A stretch of DNA of 64,000 nucleotides from Streptomyces paradoxus (GCF_014202475.1 NZ_JACHGV010000003.1:340355-404354), one strand, 5' to 3'. Positions 1 to 9,147 are shown, counted from the stretch's first letter. A program made the numbers and translations. Notes: generated by a model not told the origin, from the sequence alone.

Positions 1-1002
1 GCTGACCGTCGCGCCCAGTTCCCTCAGACGCAGGGCGATCTCCCGGGCCGGAGTGCCCTGGAGGTCGGCGAGGTCGGGCTTGTAGGTGACGCCGAGGAGG
101 AGCACGCGGGCGCCCCGGGCCGACTTGCCGTGTTCGTTGAGGAGTGTGGCGGCACGCTGGACGACGTAGCCCGGCATGCGGTTGTTGACCTCCTGGGCCA
201 GCTCCACCATGCGCAGGCCGCGGCCGCCGCCTGCGGTCATGTCCTGGGGGACGGAGTGGCCGCCGACGCCGGGGCCGGGGCGGAAGGCCTGGAAGCCGAA
301 CGGCTTGGTCTCCGCGCAGCGGATGACGTCCCAGAGGTCGACGCCCAGGTCGTTGCAGAGGACGGCCATCTCGTTGACGAGGGCGATGTTCACGTGCCGG
401 TAGTTGGTCTCCAGCAACTGCACGGTCTCCGCTTCGCGGGGTCCACGCGCGCGTACCACCTTGTCGGTCAGCCGTGCATGGAACGCGGCGGCCGACTCGG
501 TGCAGGCCGGGGTGAGACCGCCGATGACCTTGGGGGTGGTCGCGGGTGTGACGTCGCGGTTGCCGGGGTCGACGCGGCTGGGGGAGTACGCGAGGTGGAA
601 ATCGCGGCCGGCGCGCAGACCGGAGCCCTCCTCCAGGAGCGGACGCAGGAATTCCTCCGTCGTCCCCGGGTACACGGGGGACTCCAGGATCACTGTGGTG
701 TGCGGGCGCAGCTGGGCGGCCAGGGTGCGGGCGGCCGCCTCCAGCTGGCTCAGGTCGAGTCCGCCGTCCGCGCCCCGCGGGGTCGGCGCGCAGATGACTG
801 CGGTGCGCACCCGGCCGAGCTCGGCCGGGTCGGTGGTCGGCCGGAAGCCCCCCGAGAGCATCCGGCGCAGTTCGGCGGGGCTGAGCGAGCCCGCCTCGGG
901 TCCGGTCCGGTAGCCGATGGTGGGGATGCCGGCGGCGACGGCGGCCTGGGCCAGGGGCAGGCCGTACGGGCCGAGTCCGATGACGGCGAGATCTGCGGGC
1001 AT
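1..1002 (-). CDS. Nucleotide-sugar dehydrogenase, partial, catalytic Cys replaced by Ser
   Basis: The C-terminus lies beyond the left edge; about 334 residues are visible. The family (UDP-glucose, UDP-ManNAc and GDP-mannose dehydrogenases) oxidises a nucleotide sugar twice with NAD to a uronic acid for surface glycans. The N-terminus is a Rossmann fold with GLGPYG at residues 9-14. The central domain and the conserved GPGVGGH segment near residues 243-249 are clear. In active enzymes that segment continues with the catalytic Cys (GGHC or GGSC); here residue 250 is Ser (GGHSVPQD). A lysine-containing NAD-domain motif near the edge (GVTYKPD) marks the C-terminal domain. The ATG at 1002 follows a GGGAAGGA ribosome site. 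It is divergent from glpD. Family assignment is firm; oxidation activity is doubtful. Confidence 0.85.
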   Translation of the reverse strand, partial: MPADLAVIGLGPYGLPLAQAAVAAGIPTIGYRTGPEAGSLSPAELRRMLSGGFRPTTDPAELGRVRTAVICAPTPRGADGGLDLSQLEAAARTLAAQLRPHTTVILESPVYPGTTEEFLRPLLEEGSGLRAGRDFHLAYSPSRVDPGNRDVTPATTPKVIGGLTPACTESAAAFHARLTDKVVRARGPREAETVQLLETNYRHVNIALVNEMAVLCNDLGVDLWDVIRCAETKPFGFQAFRPGPGVGGHSVPQDMTAGGGRGLRMVELAQEVNNRMPGYVVQRAATLLNEHGKSARGARVLLLGVTYKPDLADLQGTPAREIALRLRELGATVS

Positions 1003-1047
1003 GGCGGCCGTCCTTCCCGATAGCCGAAGTGGGACAGGTGCGCAAGC

Positions 1048-1057
1048 CCTGTGGACA
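1048..1057 (-). promoter_or_regulatory. DnaA-box-like site
   Basis: Read on the minus strand this is CTGTCCACA within TGTCCACAGG, one mismatch from the Streptomyces DnaA box TTGTCCACA. It forms a perfect 10-bp inverted repeat with 1147-1156. Both lie in the 269-bp gap between the divergent dehydrogenase and glpD, on either side of an AT-richer core (1079-1105) that probably holds the promoters. Confidence 0.4.
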
Positions 1058-1146
1058 GGACGGGCGAGCGCAATGTCAGACTAGGAGTAAATATGACCGA
1101 TATGCGGGATTGCCCGGCCGAGTTTCGGTGAGTGTTCCGTGAGCGT

Positions 1147-1156
1147 TGTCCACAGG
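1147..1156 (+). promoter_or_regulatory. DnaA box TTGTCCACA (1146-1154)
   Basis: TTGTCCACA at 1146-1154 is an exact match to the preferred Streptomyces DnaA box. The surrounding TGTCCACAGG is the partner of the inverted copy at 1048-1057. It lies about 115 bp upstream of the glpD start. I infer possible DnaA binding or titration; the sequence alone does not show function. Confidence 0.45.
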
Positions 1157-1271
1157 CTGCGGGCCCGTGGTGGCTGAAGCCGGGCAACCCGGTCAGAATC
1201 TGGGCAGGGGGATACGGACGGGGCCTCGCCCGACGGGTGCGGCCCGCACGACCGATGAGCGGGAGGCAGCG

Positions 1272-2978
1272 GTGAGGACAGCGACACTCGGACCGGCGCA
1301 ACGCGCCGAGTCACTCGCATCCATGGCCGAGCGCGAGCTGGACGTGCTGGTCGTGGGTGCAGGCGTGGTCGGTGCGGGCACCGCGCTCGACGCCGTGACG
1401 CGGGGCTTGTCCACCGGTCTGGTCGAGGCGCGCGACTGGGCGTCCGGCACCTCCAGCCGGTCCAGCAAGCTCATCCACGGCGGCCTGCGCTATCTGGAGA
1501 TGCTCGACTTCGCACTCGTCCGCGAGGCCCTGAAGGAACGCGGCCTGCTGCTGGAGCGGCTCGCCCCGCACCTGGTGAAGCCCGTGCCGTTCCTGTACCC
1601 GTTGCAGCACAAGGGCTGGGAGCGGCTGTACGCCGGGTCGGGCGTCGCCATGTACGACGCCATGTCCATGGCGCGCGGGCACGGCCGGGGCCTGCCGGTG
1701 CACCGTCATCTGACGCGCTCTCACGCCCTGCGTGTGGCCCCCTGCTTGAAGAAGGACGCCCTGGTCGGGGCGTTGCAGTACTACGACGCGCAGATGGACG
1801 ACGCCCGGTACGTGACGAACCTGGTGCGCACGGCGGTGGCCTACGGCGCCAAGGCCGCCAACCGCGCCCGCGTGACGGGTTTCCTGCGCGAGGGCGAGCG
1901 GGTCGTCGGCGCGAAGGTGCAGGACGTCGAGGGGGGCGGCGAGTACGAGATCCGCGCCAAGCAGGTCGTCAACGCCACCGGCGTGTGGACGGACGACACC
2001 CAGGCCATGGTCGGGGAGCGCGGCCAGTTCCACGTCCGGGCGTCCAAGGGCATCCACCTGGTCGTACCGCGCGACCGGATCCACTCCACGACCGGCCTGA
2101 TCCTGCGCACGGAGAAGTCGGTGCTGTTCGTCATCCCCTGGGGCAGGCACTGGATCGTCGGCACCACGGACACCGACTGGGACCTCGACAAGGCCCACCC
2201 GGCCGCGTCCAGCGCGGACATCGACTACCTGCTGGACCACGTGAACTCGGTGCTCTCCGTGCCGCTCACGAGGGACGACGTCCAGGGCGTGTACGCGGGC
2301 CTGCGGCCGCTGCTCGCCGGCGAGTCGGACGCCACCAGCAAGCTGTCGCGCGAGCACACCGTGGCGCATCCGGTGCCCGGGCTGGTCGTCGTGGCGGGCG
2401 GCAAGTACACGACGTACCGGGTCATGGCCAAGGACGCGGTGGACGCGGCGGTGCACGGGCTCGACATGCGCGTCGCCGAGTGCGTCACCGAGGACGTGCC
2501 GCTGTTGGGCGCCGAGGGCTACCGGGCGCTGTGGAACGCGCGGGCGCGGATCGCCGCCCGGACCGGACTCCACGTGGTGCGGGTCGAGCACATGCTGAAC
2601 CGCTACGGGACGATGACCGAGGAACTCCTCGCGCTCATCGCGGAGGACCCGTCACTGGGCGAGCCCCTGGCGGCGGCCGACGACTATCTGCGCGCCGAGA
2701 TCGTGTACGCGGCCTCCCACGAGGGGGCGCGGCACCTGGACGACGTGCTGACACGGCGCACGCGCATCTCGATCGAGACCTTCGACCGGGGCGCCCGCAG
2801 CGCACGCGACGCCGCCGAGCTGATGGCGCCCGTCCTCGGCTGGGACAAGGACCAGATCGAGCGCGAGGTCGAGCACTACCAGAAGCGGGTGGAGGCCGAG
2901 CGGGAGTCGCAGCGGCAGCCCGACGACCTGACGGCGGACGCGGCGCGGCTGGGGGCGCCGGACATCGTGCCGTTGTAG
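1272..2978 (+). CDS. glpD: Aerobic glycerol-3-phosphate dehydrogenase
   Basis: Oxidises sn-glycerol-3-phosphate to dihydroxyacetone phosphate with FAD, passing electrons to the membrane quinone pool. The product is 568 residues, normal for the family. The FAD dinucleotide motif GAGVVG is at residues 29-34, followed by the family signature SSRSSKLIHGGLRYLE near 58-73. The C-terminal cap (RYGTMTEELLALI onward) is typical. I chose the GTG at 1272 because GGGAGG lies 5 bases upstream; the reading frame extends further upstream but without a better start. It stands alone, divergent from the sugar dehydrogenase and convergent with the hydrolase gene. No glycerol kinase or facilitator is adjacent. 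Confidence 0.95.
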   Translation: MRTATLGPAQRAESLASMAERELDVLVVGAGVVGAGTALDAVTRGLSTGLVEARDWASGTSSRSSKLIHGGLRYLEMLDFALVREALKERGLLLERLAPHLVKPVPFLYPLQHKGWERLYAGSGVAMYDAMSMARGHGRGLPVHRHLTRSHALRVAPCLKKDALVGALQYYDAQMDDARYVTNLVRTAVAYGAKAANRARVTGFLREGERVVGAKVQDVEGGGEYEIRAKQVVNATGVWTDDTQAMVGERGQFHVRASKGIHLVVPRDRIHSTTGLILRTEKSVLFVIPWGRHWIVGTTDTDWDLDKAHPAASSADIDYLLDHVNSVLSVPLTRDDVQGVYAGLRPLLAGESDATSKLSREHTVAHPVPGLVVVAGGKYTTYRVMAKDAVDAAVHGLDMRVAECVTEDVPLLGAEGYRALWNARARIAARTGLHVVRVEHMLNRYGTMTEELLALIAEDPSLGEPLAAADDYLRAEIVYAASHEGARHLDDVLTRRTRISIETFDRGARSARDAAELMAPVLGWDKDQIEREVEHYQKRVEAERESQRQPDDLTADAARLGAPDIVPL

Positions 2979-2987
2979 GCACCTGTC

Positions 2988-3005
2988 CCGGGAGGACGCT
3001 CCCGG
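2988..3005. terminator. Weak bidirectional terminator after glpD
   Basis: CCGGGAG and CTCCCGG form a 7-bp stem with a 4-base loop between the convergent stops of glpD and the hydrolase gene. A second pairing (CGAACG with CGTTCG) lies just downstream. There is no T tract, as is usual in Streptomyces. Confidence 0.45.
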
Positions 3006-3058
3006 TATCACCCGAACGAGTGTCGGGAAACGGGATCTCCGTTCGGAACCGGGACGTT

Positions 3059-4102
3059 CTACGAGGTGCGGGGGCAGAACTCGGCGGCGAGTAAGGCGGG
3101 TTCAAGGCCGTGATCTGCTATCGCGTCCGTGTTCACGCGGAAGGTGAGGACACGCCGGCCGTCGGCGGTGGCTGCGGTGCGCACGTAGCTGCCGGATATG
3201 TGCCCGTTGTGCCCCCACACCGTCGTGCCGCACGGAAGTTTCTCGGGAAACAGCCCCATGCCGTACGCGCCGTGTGCGGCGCGGGTGTCGAGCATCTCGC
3301 GCAGCCAGTGCGGGGGCAGCAGCCGGCCGCCGAGCAGGGCCGAGTAGAAGCGGTCCAGGTCGGCGAGTGTGGTCACCAGCTCACCCGCGGCTCCGGCCGC
3401 CCGCGGGTCGAGTTCGGTGACGTCGGTTCCGTCGGCGGCGTAGGCCCGGCCGTGCGGAGAGGGCAGCGTGGTGCGGGATCCGGGGAAGGAGGTGCCTGTC
3501 AGACGCAGGGGAGTGATGATGCGGCGCTTAGCCTCGGTGGCGTACGAGTGGCCGGTGGTCTGCTGGATGACCATGCCGAGCAGGACGTAGTTGGTGTTCG
3601 AGTAGGCGAAGCGGCCGCGTTCGGACGGGGGGTGGGTGAGAGCGATGTTCAGGGCCTGACGAGGTGTGACGGGCGCGGTTCCGTCGGTGTCCGTGGTGAA
3701 GTCGTGCAGTCCGCTGGTGTGGGTGAGCAGGGAGCGCAGGGTCAGCCCGCGGCCGTCGTTGCCCGCTCCTCGCACCAGACCCGGCAGGTGCTGCTCCACC
3801 GTGTCGGACAGCGACAGCCGGTGCTCGGCGGCCAGTTGCAGCACGACCGTCGCGATGAACGTCTTCGTGATGCTCCCGGCGCGGAAGTGGTCCGGCCGGG
3901 CGATGCCCGGCTCGGTGCCGGCATAGCGGGTCGTGGTCCCCTCCTGGGCCAGCAGTGCCGCGGCCGGGACCCTGCCCTGGGTCACCAGCAGCGGCAGCAC
4001 CGCGTCGGCGGGCGGCATCGAGAGGGCGGACGAGTCGGCCGGCGGCAGACCGAACAGGGCGGCTGCCACCGGCAGTGCCAGCAATGTCCGAAACGGCGGC
4101 AT
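3059..4102 (-). CDS. Secreted serine hydrolase of the beta-lactamase/DD-peptidase (class C-like) family
   Basis: 347 residues. The N-terminus looks like a signal peptide (hydrophobic stretch about residues 6-19). The three active-site motifs of penicillin-recognising serine hydrolases are present: SITK at 77-80 (nucleophile Ser and Lys), YSN at 167-169, and HNG at 298-300 in place of KTG. The HxG form is usual in D-alanyl-D-alanine carboxypeptidases and class C-like esterases. The likely substrate is peptidoglycan stem peptide or a small ester or amide outside the membrane. The ATG at 4102 has an AGGGAGGAG ribosome site. True beta-lactamase activity cannot be judged from sequence. Confidence 0.88.
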   Translation of the reverse strand: MPPFRTLLALPVAAALFGLPPADSSALSMPPADAVLPLLVTQGRVPAAALLAQEGTTTRYAGTEPGIARPDHFRAGSITKTFIATVVLQLAAEHRLSLSDTVEQHLPGLVRGAGNDGRGLTLRSLLTHTSGLHDFTTDTDGTAPVTPRQALNIALTHPPSERGRFAYSNTNYVLLGMVIQQTTGHSYATEAKRRIITPLRLTGTSFPGSRTTLPSPHGRAYAADGTDVTELDPRAAGAAGELVTTLADLDRFYSALLGGRLLPPHWLREMLDTRAAHGAYGMGLFPEKLPCGTTVWGHNGHISGSYVRTAATADGRRVLTFRVNTDAIADHGLEPALLAAEFCPRTS

Positions 4103-4273
4103 GCGGGCTCCTCCCTGATCAGGGCCCATCATGCAAGGCCGCGCGGGGCGGGACGCACCCGGGTTCCCGCGGGGCGGGCCCGCGGGTGCCCGCCAGGGGG
4201 CCCCTGGGCGCCGGGCACTTGTCGGGTGAGAGACAATGGAGGCTCTGTCAGGGCGGGTTGTATGAGGGGACGC

Positions 4274-6331
4274 ATGTCGGAGGCGGAGCGGGCGGGCACA
4301 TCTCGTCAGGACACTCGTCAGGACAACAGGGAGCGTCTCCTCGCGGGGCGTTACCGGCTGGGCAAGGTGCTCGGCCGGGGAGGCATGGGCACGGTGTGGC
4401 GGGCCCAGGACGAGACCCTCGGGCGGACGGTCGCCGTAAAGGAGCTGCGGTTCCCGTCGAACATCGACGAGGAGGAGAAGCGGCGGCTGATCACGCGGAC
4501 GCTGCGCGAGGCCAAGGCGATCGCGCGGATCCGCAACAACAGCGCCGTGACGGTCTTCGACGTCGTCCAGGAGGACGACCGGCCCTGGATCGTGATGGAG
4601 CTCGTCGAGGGCAAGTCGCTCGCCGAGGTCATCCGGGAGGACGGCCTCCTCGAACCGAGGCGCGCCGCCGAGGTCGGGCTCGCCGTGCTCGACGTGCTGC
4701 GGTCCGCCCACCGCGAGGGCATCCTGCACCGCGACGTGAAGCCGTCGAACGTGCTGATCGCCGAGGACGGCCGGGTCGTGCTCACCGACTTCGGCATCGC
4801 CCAGGTCGAGGGCGACCCGTCCATCACCTCGACGGGCATGCTCGTCGGCGCGCCCTCCTACATCTCCCCGGAGCGGGCGCGCGGGCACAAGCCGGGCCCG
4901 GCGGCCGACCTGTGGTCCCTCGGCGGGCTGCTGTACGCGGCGGTGGAGGGCGCGCCGCCGTACGACAAGGGGTCGGCCATAGCGACCCTCACGGCCGTGA
5001 TGACCGAGCCGCTGGAGGAGCCGAAGAACGCGGGTCCGCTGAAGGACGTCATCCACGGGCTGCTCACGAAGGACCCCGCGCAGCGGCTGGACGACGCGGG
5101 CGCCCGGGCGATGCTGAACTCGGTCCTGCGCGCGCCCGAGAAGGCCGAGGCGGAGCCGTTGGACGCGACGAAGGTCGTGCCGCTGCCGGCGCAGCCGGAC
5201 CGGTCCTCGGGCAAGGGCGGTTCCTCGGGCTCCGGGGGCAAGCGGGGCGAGGAGGCCGGGGAGCGGCTGCGCGGGGCGCTGCGTTCCGTGCGCAAGGCTG
5301 CCGTGGGGACGGCTGCCGCTGGATCGGCCGCCGGTGCCACGTCGGGGGGCAAGTCCGGGGCCGGCAAGGGTTCTTCCCCGGCGGCGGGTACGGCCTCCAC
5401 CGAGTCGGACAGCGGGGCGGGCCGGGGCGGTGCCGCGGATGCGTCCGGGGCTCAGCCGGGCCCGGCGGCGGCCGCCGGTTCCGCTGAGCGGAGCGGGCCG
5501 GAAGCGAAGACGGCGTCCGGTGGGCGGAGTTCGGGGTGGCCCGTCGTGCCGCCGCCGGACCTGCCGCCGCGGCCCGTGCCCCGGGCGCCGCTGACCGACG
5601 TGGTGCCGCGGCGGACCCTGATGATCATCGCGGTGGTCGTGGTGCTCGCCGTGATCGGCACCGTGCTCGCGATCGTGCTCAACGGTGACGGCAAGGACTC
5701 GGAGGGCGCCTCCGGTGCGGGCGGCGGGAAGACCGTCGCGACGGCGTCGAGCAGCACCAAGGGCGACGACGAAGGCGGTACGCGCACGGACAGCGGGGAG
5801 ACCCAGCCCGCCCCGTCCGGGCCCGCCTCGGACGGCAAGCCGGGCGGCGGGGCGAACGGTTCCTCGGGCGAGGGCGGCACCGGCGGCGGGAAGGGCACCG
5901 CGGTGAAGTCGACTCACCAGGGTGACCAGGGGTACTCGATCGGTCTGCCGAAGGGGTGGAAGTACCAGTCCACGGGTGCGGCGGGCGACCGCTTCACCGG
6001 GCCCGACGGGCAGAAGCTGCTCATCGCCTGGACGTCCACGCCCAAGGGCGACCCGGTGGCGGACTGGAAGAACCAGGAGCGCTACATGGTGCGCGCGCAG
6101 TACAAGCAGATCCGCATAGAGAAGGTGGAGTACCGCGGCTGGAACACGGCCGACTGGGAGTTCACCTACACGGACGGCGGCACCAAGTACCGCACGATCG
6201 ACCGGGGTTTCGTGGTCGACGACCGGCAGGGGTACGCGCTGATGTACACGGCGAAGGCGGCCGGCTGGGACGGCGCGTTGCGCAAGGAGACCTGGCGGAC
6301 GCTGACGAAGACCTTCGAACCCAAGTCCTGA
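4274..6331 (+). CDS. Membrane Ser/Thr protein kinase 1 of six
   Basis: Eukaryotic-type (PknB-like) kinase, 685 residues from this start. All catalytic elements are intact: GRGGMG at 34-39, Lys56 in VAVKE, HRDVKPSN with Asp154 and Asn159, and DFG with Asp172. A Gly/Ser/Ala-rich linker of about 150 residues follows, then one membrane helix near 449-470, an acidic Gly/Ser spacer, and a C-terminal extracellular domain starting GYSIGLPKGWKYQ. That domain recurs in kinases 2, 3, 5 and 6 and is not a PASTA repeat. An in-frame ATG at 4262 is an alternative start; 4274 has GAGGGG four bases upstream. In S. coelicolor a cluster of five such kinases (SCO4775-4779) influences spore-wall synthesis. Confidence 0.92.
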   Translation: MSEAERAGTSRQDTRQDNRERLLAGRYRLGKVLGRGGMGTVWRAQDETLGRTVAVKELRFPSNIDEEEKRRLITRTLREAKAIARIRNNSAVTVFDVVQEDDRPWIVMELVEGKSLAEVIREDGLLEPRRAAEVGLAVLDVLRSAHREGILHRDVKPSNVLIAEDGRVVLTDFGIAQVEGDPSITSTGMLVGAPSYISPERARGHKPGPAADLWSLGGLLYAAVEGAPPYDKGSAIATLTAVMTEPLEEPKNAGPLKDVIHGLLTKDPAQRLDDAGARAMLNSVLRAPEKAEAEPLDATKVVPLPAQPDRSSGKGGSSGSGGKRGEEAGERLRGALRSVRKAAVGTAAAGSAAGATSGGKSGAGKGSSPAAGTASTESDSGAGRGGAADASGAQPGPAAAAGSAERSGPEAKTASGGRSSGWPVVPPPDLPPRPVPRAPLTDVVPRRTLMIIAVVVVLAVIGTVLAIVLNGDGKDSEGASGAGGGKTVATASSSTKGDDEGGTRTDSGETQPAPSGPASDGKPGGGANGSSGEGGTGGGKGTAVKSTHQGDQGYSIGLPKGWKYQSTGAAGDRFTGPDGQKLLIAWTSTPKGDPVADWKNQERYMVRAQYKQIRIEKVEYRGWNTADWEFTYTDGGTKYRTIDRGFVVDDRQGYALMYTAKAAGWDGALRKETWRTLTKTFEPKS

Positions 6332-6484
6332 GCATGAGGCGCCCCGGGTTTGGGGAGTGAGATCTGGCATCACCGCATTGCGGGTTGCCTGCGGCACGTA
6401 TCGTAAATGTTTGCGGACCGTGCGCAGCCGGAACGGACCGCGGGGCGAACGGATGTGACCGAACGGGCTGCCGGGGGAGGCAAC

Positions 6485-8989
6485 GTGGACGACTACGCGG
6501 GCCGGGTGCTCGCCGACCGCTACCGCCTGCCCCTGCCGCCGTCCGACGAGTACGAACTCACCGAGACCCGGGCCTTCGACACCTACAGCGGACAGGAAGT
6601 CCTGGTCCGTCAGGTGCCGTTGCCCGAGGTGGTCGAGGCCGAGGTCCTCGACGCGGAAGGACTGCCCGACGGTTTCACGGCGCGTGACGGTGGTGCGCGG
6701 CGCTCCGGTGCCCGCGCGGGCACCCGGCGGCCCACGGACCCGGTGGTGCGGCGCGCCGTCGAGGCCGCGCAGGCCGCGGCGGCCATTCCCGACCACCCCC
6801 GACTCGACCAGGTCTTCGACGTGTTCGCCGAGGGCGGTTCGCTGTGGATCGTCAGCGAGCTGGTGGCCGCGCGTCCGCTGGCGGCGCTGCTTGCCGAGAA
6901 GCCGCTGACGCCCTACCGGGCGGCCGAAGTGGCCTCCGACGTCCTGATGGCCCTTCGGGTGCTGCACGCGCACGGCTGGGTGCACCGGAACATCACCGCG
7001 CGCACGGTGCTCGTCTGCGACGACGGCCGGGTGATGCTGACCGGGCTGGCGGTGGGCGCGGCGGAGGAGGCCCTGTGCGGATATGACCCGGTTCCCGAAC
7101 CGCCCTTCGAGGAATCCGGCCACGAGGGCGGCGCAGGGCCGGTCAACGGCGCGGGCGGTCCGGGCCCCGGGCCCGCCGGTGGCATCGGTGGCGCGGGTGA
7201 TCCCGAGGCCGCGCGGCGCGCCGCCATAGAGGCCCGCGAGGCCAGGGGGCTGCCCTCGGCGGGGGGCGGGACCACGGGTGGCGGCCGGGTCGTACCGGCG
7301 CGCGGTCCGGTGGAGGAGAGCGGAGACCCCCGGGCGGCGCGTGCCGGGGCGATCGCGGCCTACCGGGCCGGTGCCCGGGCCGCCGCACGGGTGCAGGAGG
7401 CGCAGCAGGGCGGGCGGGCGGCCCTGCCCGGAGCCCGCCCCGCGCCGGACGGCGGGGCAGCGCCCTACGGCAACGAGCCGGCGCAGTCCCCGTACATTCC
7501 CGGGCAGGGCACCGCCCCCGGGGCCGTACCGCCCGGGCGGATCGCGGACCCCTACGGCGTGGGCGGCAGTCCCCGGACCACGGCATGGCACGGCGCCACG
7601 CCCCGCGGCACGACCGGCGGGGCGCCGGTTCCGCAGGGCCGGGAGCAGGCGGCGCTCCCCCCGGCCGCGGACACCGCGGCCCACGGCGAGTCCGCCCGCT
7701 GGGACGACCTGGTCGCCGGCACCCCCGCCCCCCGGCGCGGTCCGGCCACGGCGCTGGCCGCCGAGCGGGCGCGGCAGGCGCGGATGGCCGTGGTCGGGCC
7801 CGTCACGGAACGCTGGGCGCCGGAGCAGGCCGGCCCCGTGCACGAGAACTGGCAGCTGGCCGCGCCGATCGGACCCGCGACCGACCTGTGGGCGCTGGGC
7901 GCCCTGCTCTTCAGGGCCGTGCAGGGGCACGCGCCCTACCCGGAGGAGTCCACGGCCGAGCTGGTGCAGATGGTGTGCGCGGAACCGCCCGCGTACGCCG
8001 AGGAGTGCGGCCCGCTGCGGCCGGTCGTGGAGTCGCTGCTGCGGCAGGACCCCACCGAGCGCCTCGACTTCGAGGAAGTGCGCGGCTGGCTGCGCTCGCT
8101 GGTGCGCTCGGCGCCCGAGCCGGAGGCCGGGGTGCACGTCGTCCCTGCGCCGCCCGTGGACGCCCGGCGGCTGCCCGTCGTACGGCGCCGGGGCGAGCTC
8201 GTGCGCAGGCGGAAGGCCGGGCTGCCCGCCCATCACGGGCGGCACAAACGGGCCCGGAAGGAGTCCGGTTCGCCGCACCGCCTCGGCCGCACCCTGCTCC
8301 TGCTGGTCCTGCTCGCGATGGCCGCGGCGATCGCCTACGCCATGCTCTTCATGCCCAAGTCGGGGACCGGCGGCGCGGACGGCGCCGACCGTACCGGTGC
8401 CGCCGGTGAGGTCAGCCAGGCGCCCGAGCCGGACGCCAGCAGCGAGCCCCGGCCCGACCAGACGTCTCCCGAGCCGGAGAAGAGCCCCTCGTCGTCGGCC
8501 GGTACCACGGAGACGCAGACCACCGGCCCGGACGTCGCCGACGGCTTCACCCTGCGCAAGGACGCGGCGGGCTTCCAGGTCGCCGTCGCCAAGGGCTGGG
8601 ACCGCAGCGCGCGGGGCGGCAGCGGCCAGGTCGTCTACTCCAAGGGCGACTTCGAACTCATCGTCGTGGCGGGCCGGGACAGCGCGTCGGAGTACGGCGA
8701 CGACCCGATGGCCTACCAGCGGGAGCGGGAGCGCGAGCTGCAGCCGTACCGCGACTCCAGCTGGGCCACCTCCACCGGGCTGAAGACGATCGAGGTGGGC
8801 GGACGGACCATGGCCGAGGGCCAGTTCACCTGGACCGGCGGCGACGGGGGCGAACTGTACGTCCGCAACCTCGCGATGCTGGTCGAGGGGCGCTACCACG
8901 TGGTCCAGGTGCGCGGCCCGGAGTCCGAACGCGACGAGGTGACGCGGCTGTACGAGCAGGCGGCCGCCACATACAAGGTGACGAAGTGA
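6485..8989 (+). CDS. Membrane pseudokinase (kinase-like protein 2 of six)
   Basis: 834 residues with a protein-kinase fold but without catalytic residues. There is no glycine-rich loop (DRYRLPLPPSDEYEL). The beta-3 Lys is Arg42 (VLVRQ), the HRD aspartate is Asn169 (HRN), and DFG is replaced by TGL at 186-188. Structural landmarks remain, notably DLWALGALLF of helix F. About 240 Gly/Ala/Pro-rich residues are inserted between the former activation loop and helix F. One membrane helix lies near 602-620, then the same C-terminal extracellular domain as its neighbours. The GTG at 6485 has a strong GGGGGAGG four bases upstream; the frame is open further upstream. It probably acts as a scaffold or regulator of the neighbouring kinases (inference). 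Confidence 0.88.
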   Translation: MDDYAGRVLADRYRLPLPPSDEYELTETRAFDTYSGQEVLVRQVPLPEVVEAEVLDAEGLPDGFTARDGGARRSGARAGTRRPTDPVVRRAVEAAQAAAAIPDHPRLDQVFDVFAEGGSLWIVSELVAARPLAALLAEKPLTPYRAAEVASDVLMALRVLHAHGWVHRNITARTVLVCDDGRVMLTGLAVGAAEEALCGYDPVPEPPFEESGHEGGAGPVNGAGGPGPGPAGGIGGAGDPEAARRAAIEAREARGLPSAGGGTTGGGRVVPARGPVEESGDPRAARAGAIAAYRAGARAAARVQEAQQGGRAALPGARPAPDGGAAPYGNEPAQSPYIPGQGTAPGAVPPGRIADPYGVGGSPRTTAWHGATPRGTTGGAPVPQGREQAALPPAADTAAHGESARWDDLVAGTPAPRRGPATALAAERARQARMAVVGPVTERWAPEQAGPVHENWQLAAPIGPATDLWALGALLFRAVQGHAPYPEESTAELVQMVCAEPPAYAEECGPLRPVVESLLRQDPTERLDFEEVRGWLRSLVRSAPEPEAGVHVVPAPPVDARRLPVVRRRGELVRRRKAGLPAHHGRHKRARKESGSPHRLGRTLLLLVLLAMAAAIAYAMLFMPKSGTGGADGADRTGAAGEVSQAPEPDASSEPRPDQTSPEPEKSPSSSAGTTETQTTGPDVADGFTLRKDAAGFQVAVAKGWDRSARGGSGQVVYSKGDFELIVVAGRDSASEYGDDPMAYQRERERELQPYRDSSWATSTGLKTIEVGGRTMAEGQFTWTGGDGGELYVRNLAMLVEGRYHVVQVRGPESERDEVTRLYEQAAATYKVTK

Positions 8990-9027
8990 GCGTGAACCGC
9001 GCCGCCTGTACGCCGCGGTTCACGCTC
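8988..9027 (+). terminator. Terminator after the pseudokinase gene
   Basis: A perfect 14-bp stem (8988-9001 with 9014-9027) and a 12-base loop. The left arm begins inside the stop codon. It indicates that the next kinase gene is transcribed from its own promoter. Confidence 0.75.
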
Positions 9028-9090
9028 TGGTTGCCTCCCGTCCCGGCAGTCGACAACCGTCACAGTGCGGTCACCGTGGTACCCCGCTTG

Positions 9091-9119
9091 TTCCCAGGGT
9101 GAGGGCGGGTCCTTACGCT
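9091..9119 (+). promoter_or_regulatory. Possible promoter of kinase 3
   Basis: TTCCCA (9091-9096), a 17-base spacer and TACGCT (9114-9119, fitting TAnnnT). It lies directly after the terminator and 29 bp before the GTG start. Confidence 0.35.
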
Positions 9120-9147
9120 GACCCTGTCAAGACCATTGCGGGGCAAC

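Noticed and set aside
3059..8899. A 1946-codon open frame on the minus strand across kinases 1 and 2
   Set aside because: Only its last 347 codons are the hydrolase gene. The rest is the antisense shadow of two high-GC kinase genes, with composition typical of an antisense frame.
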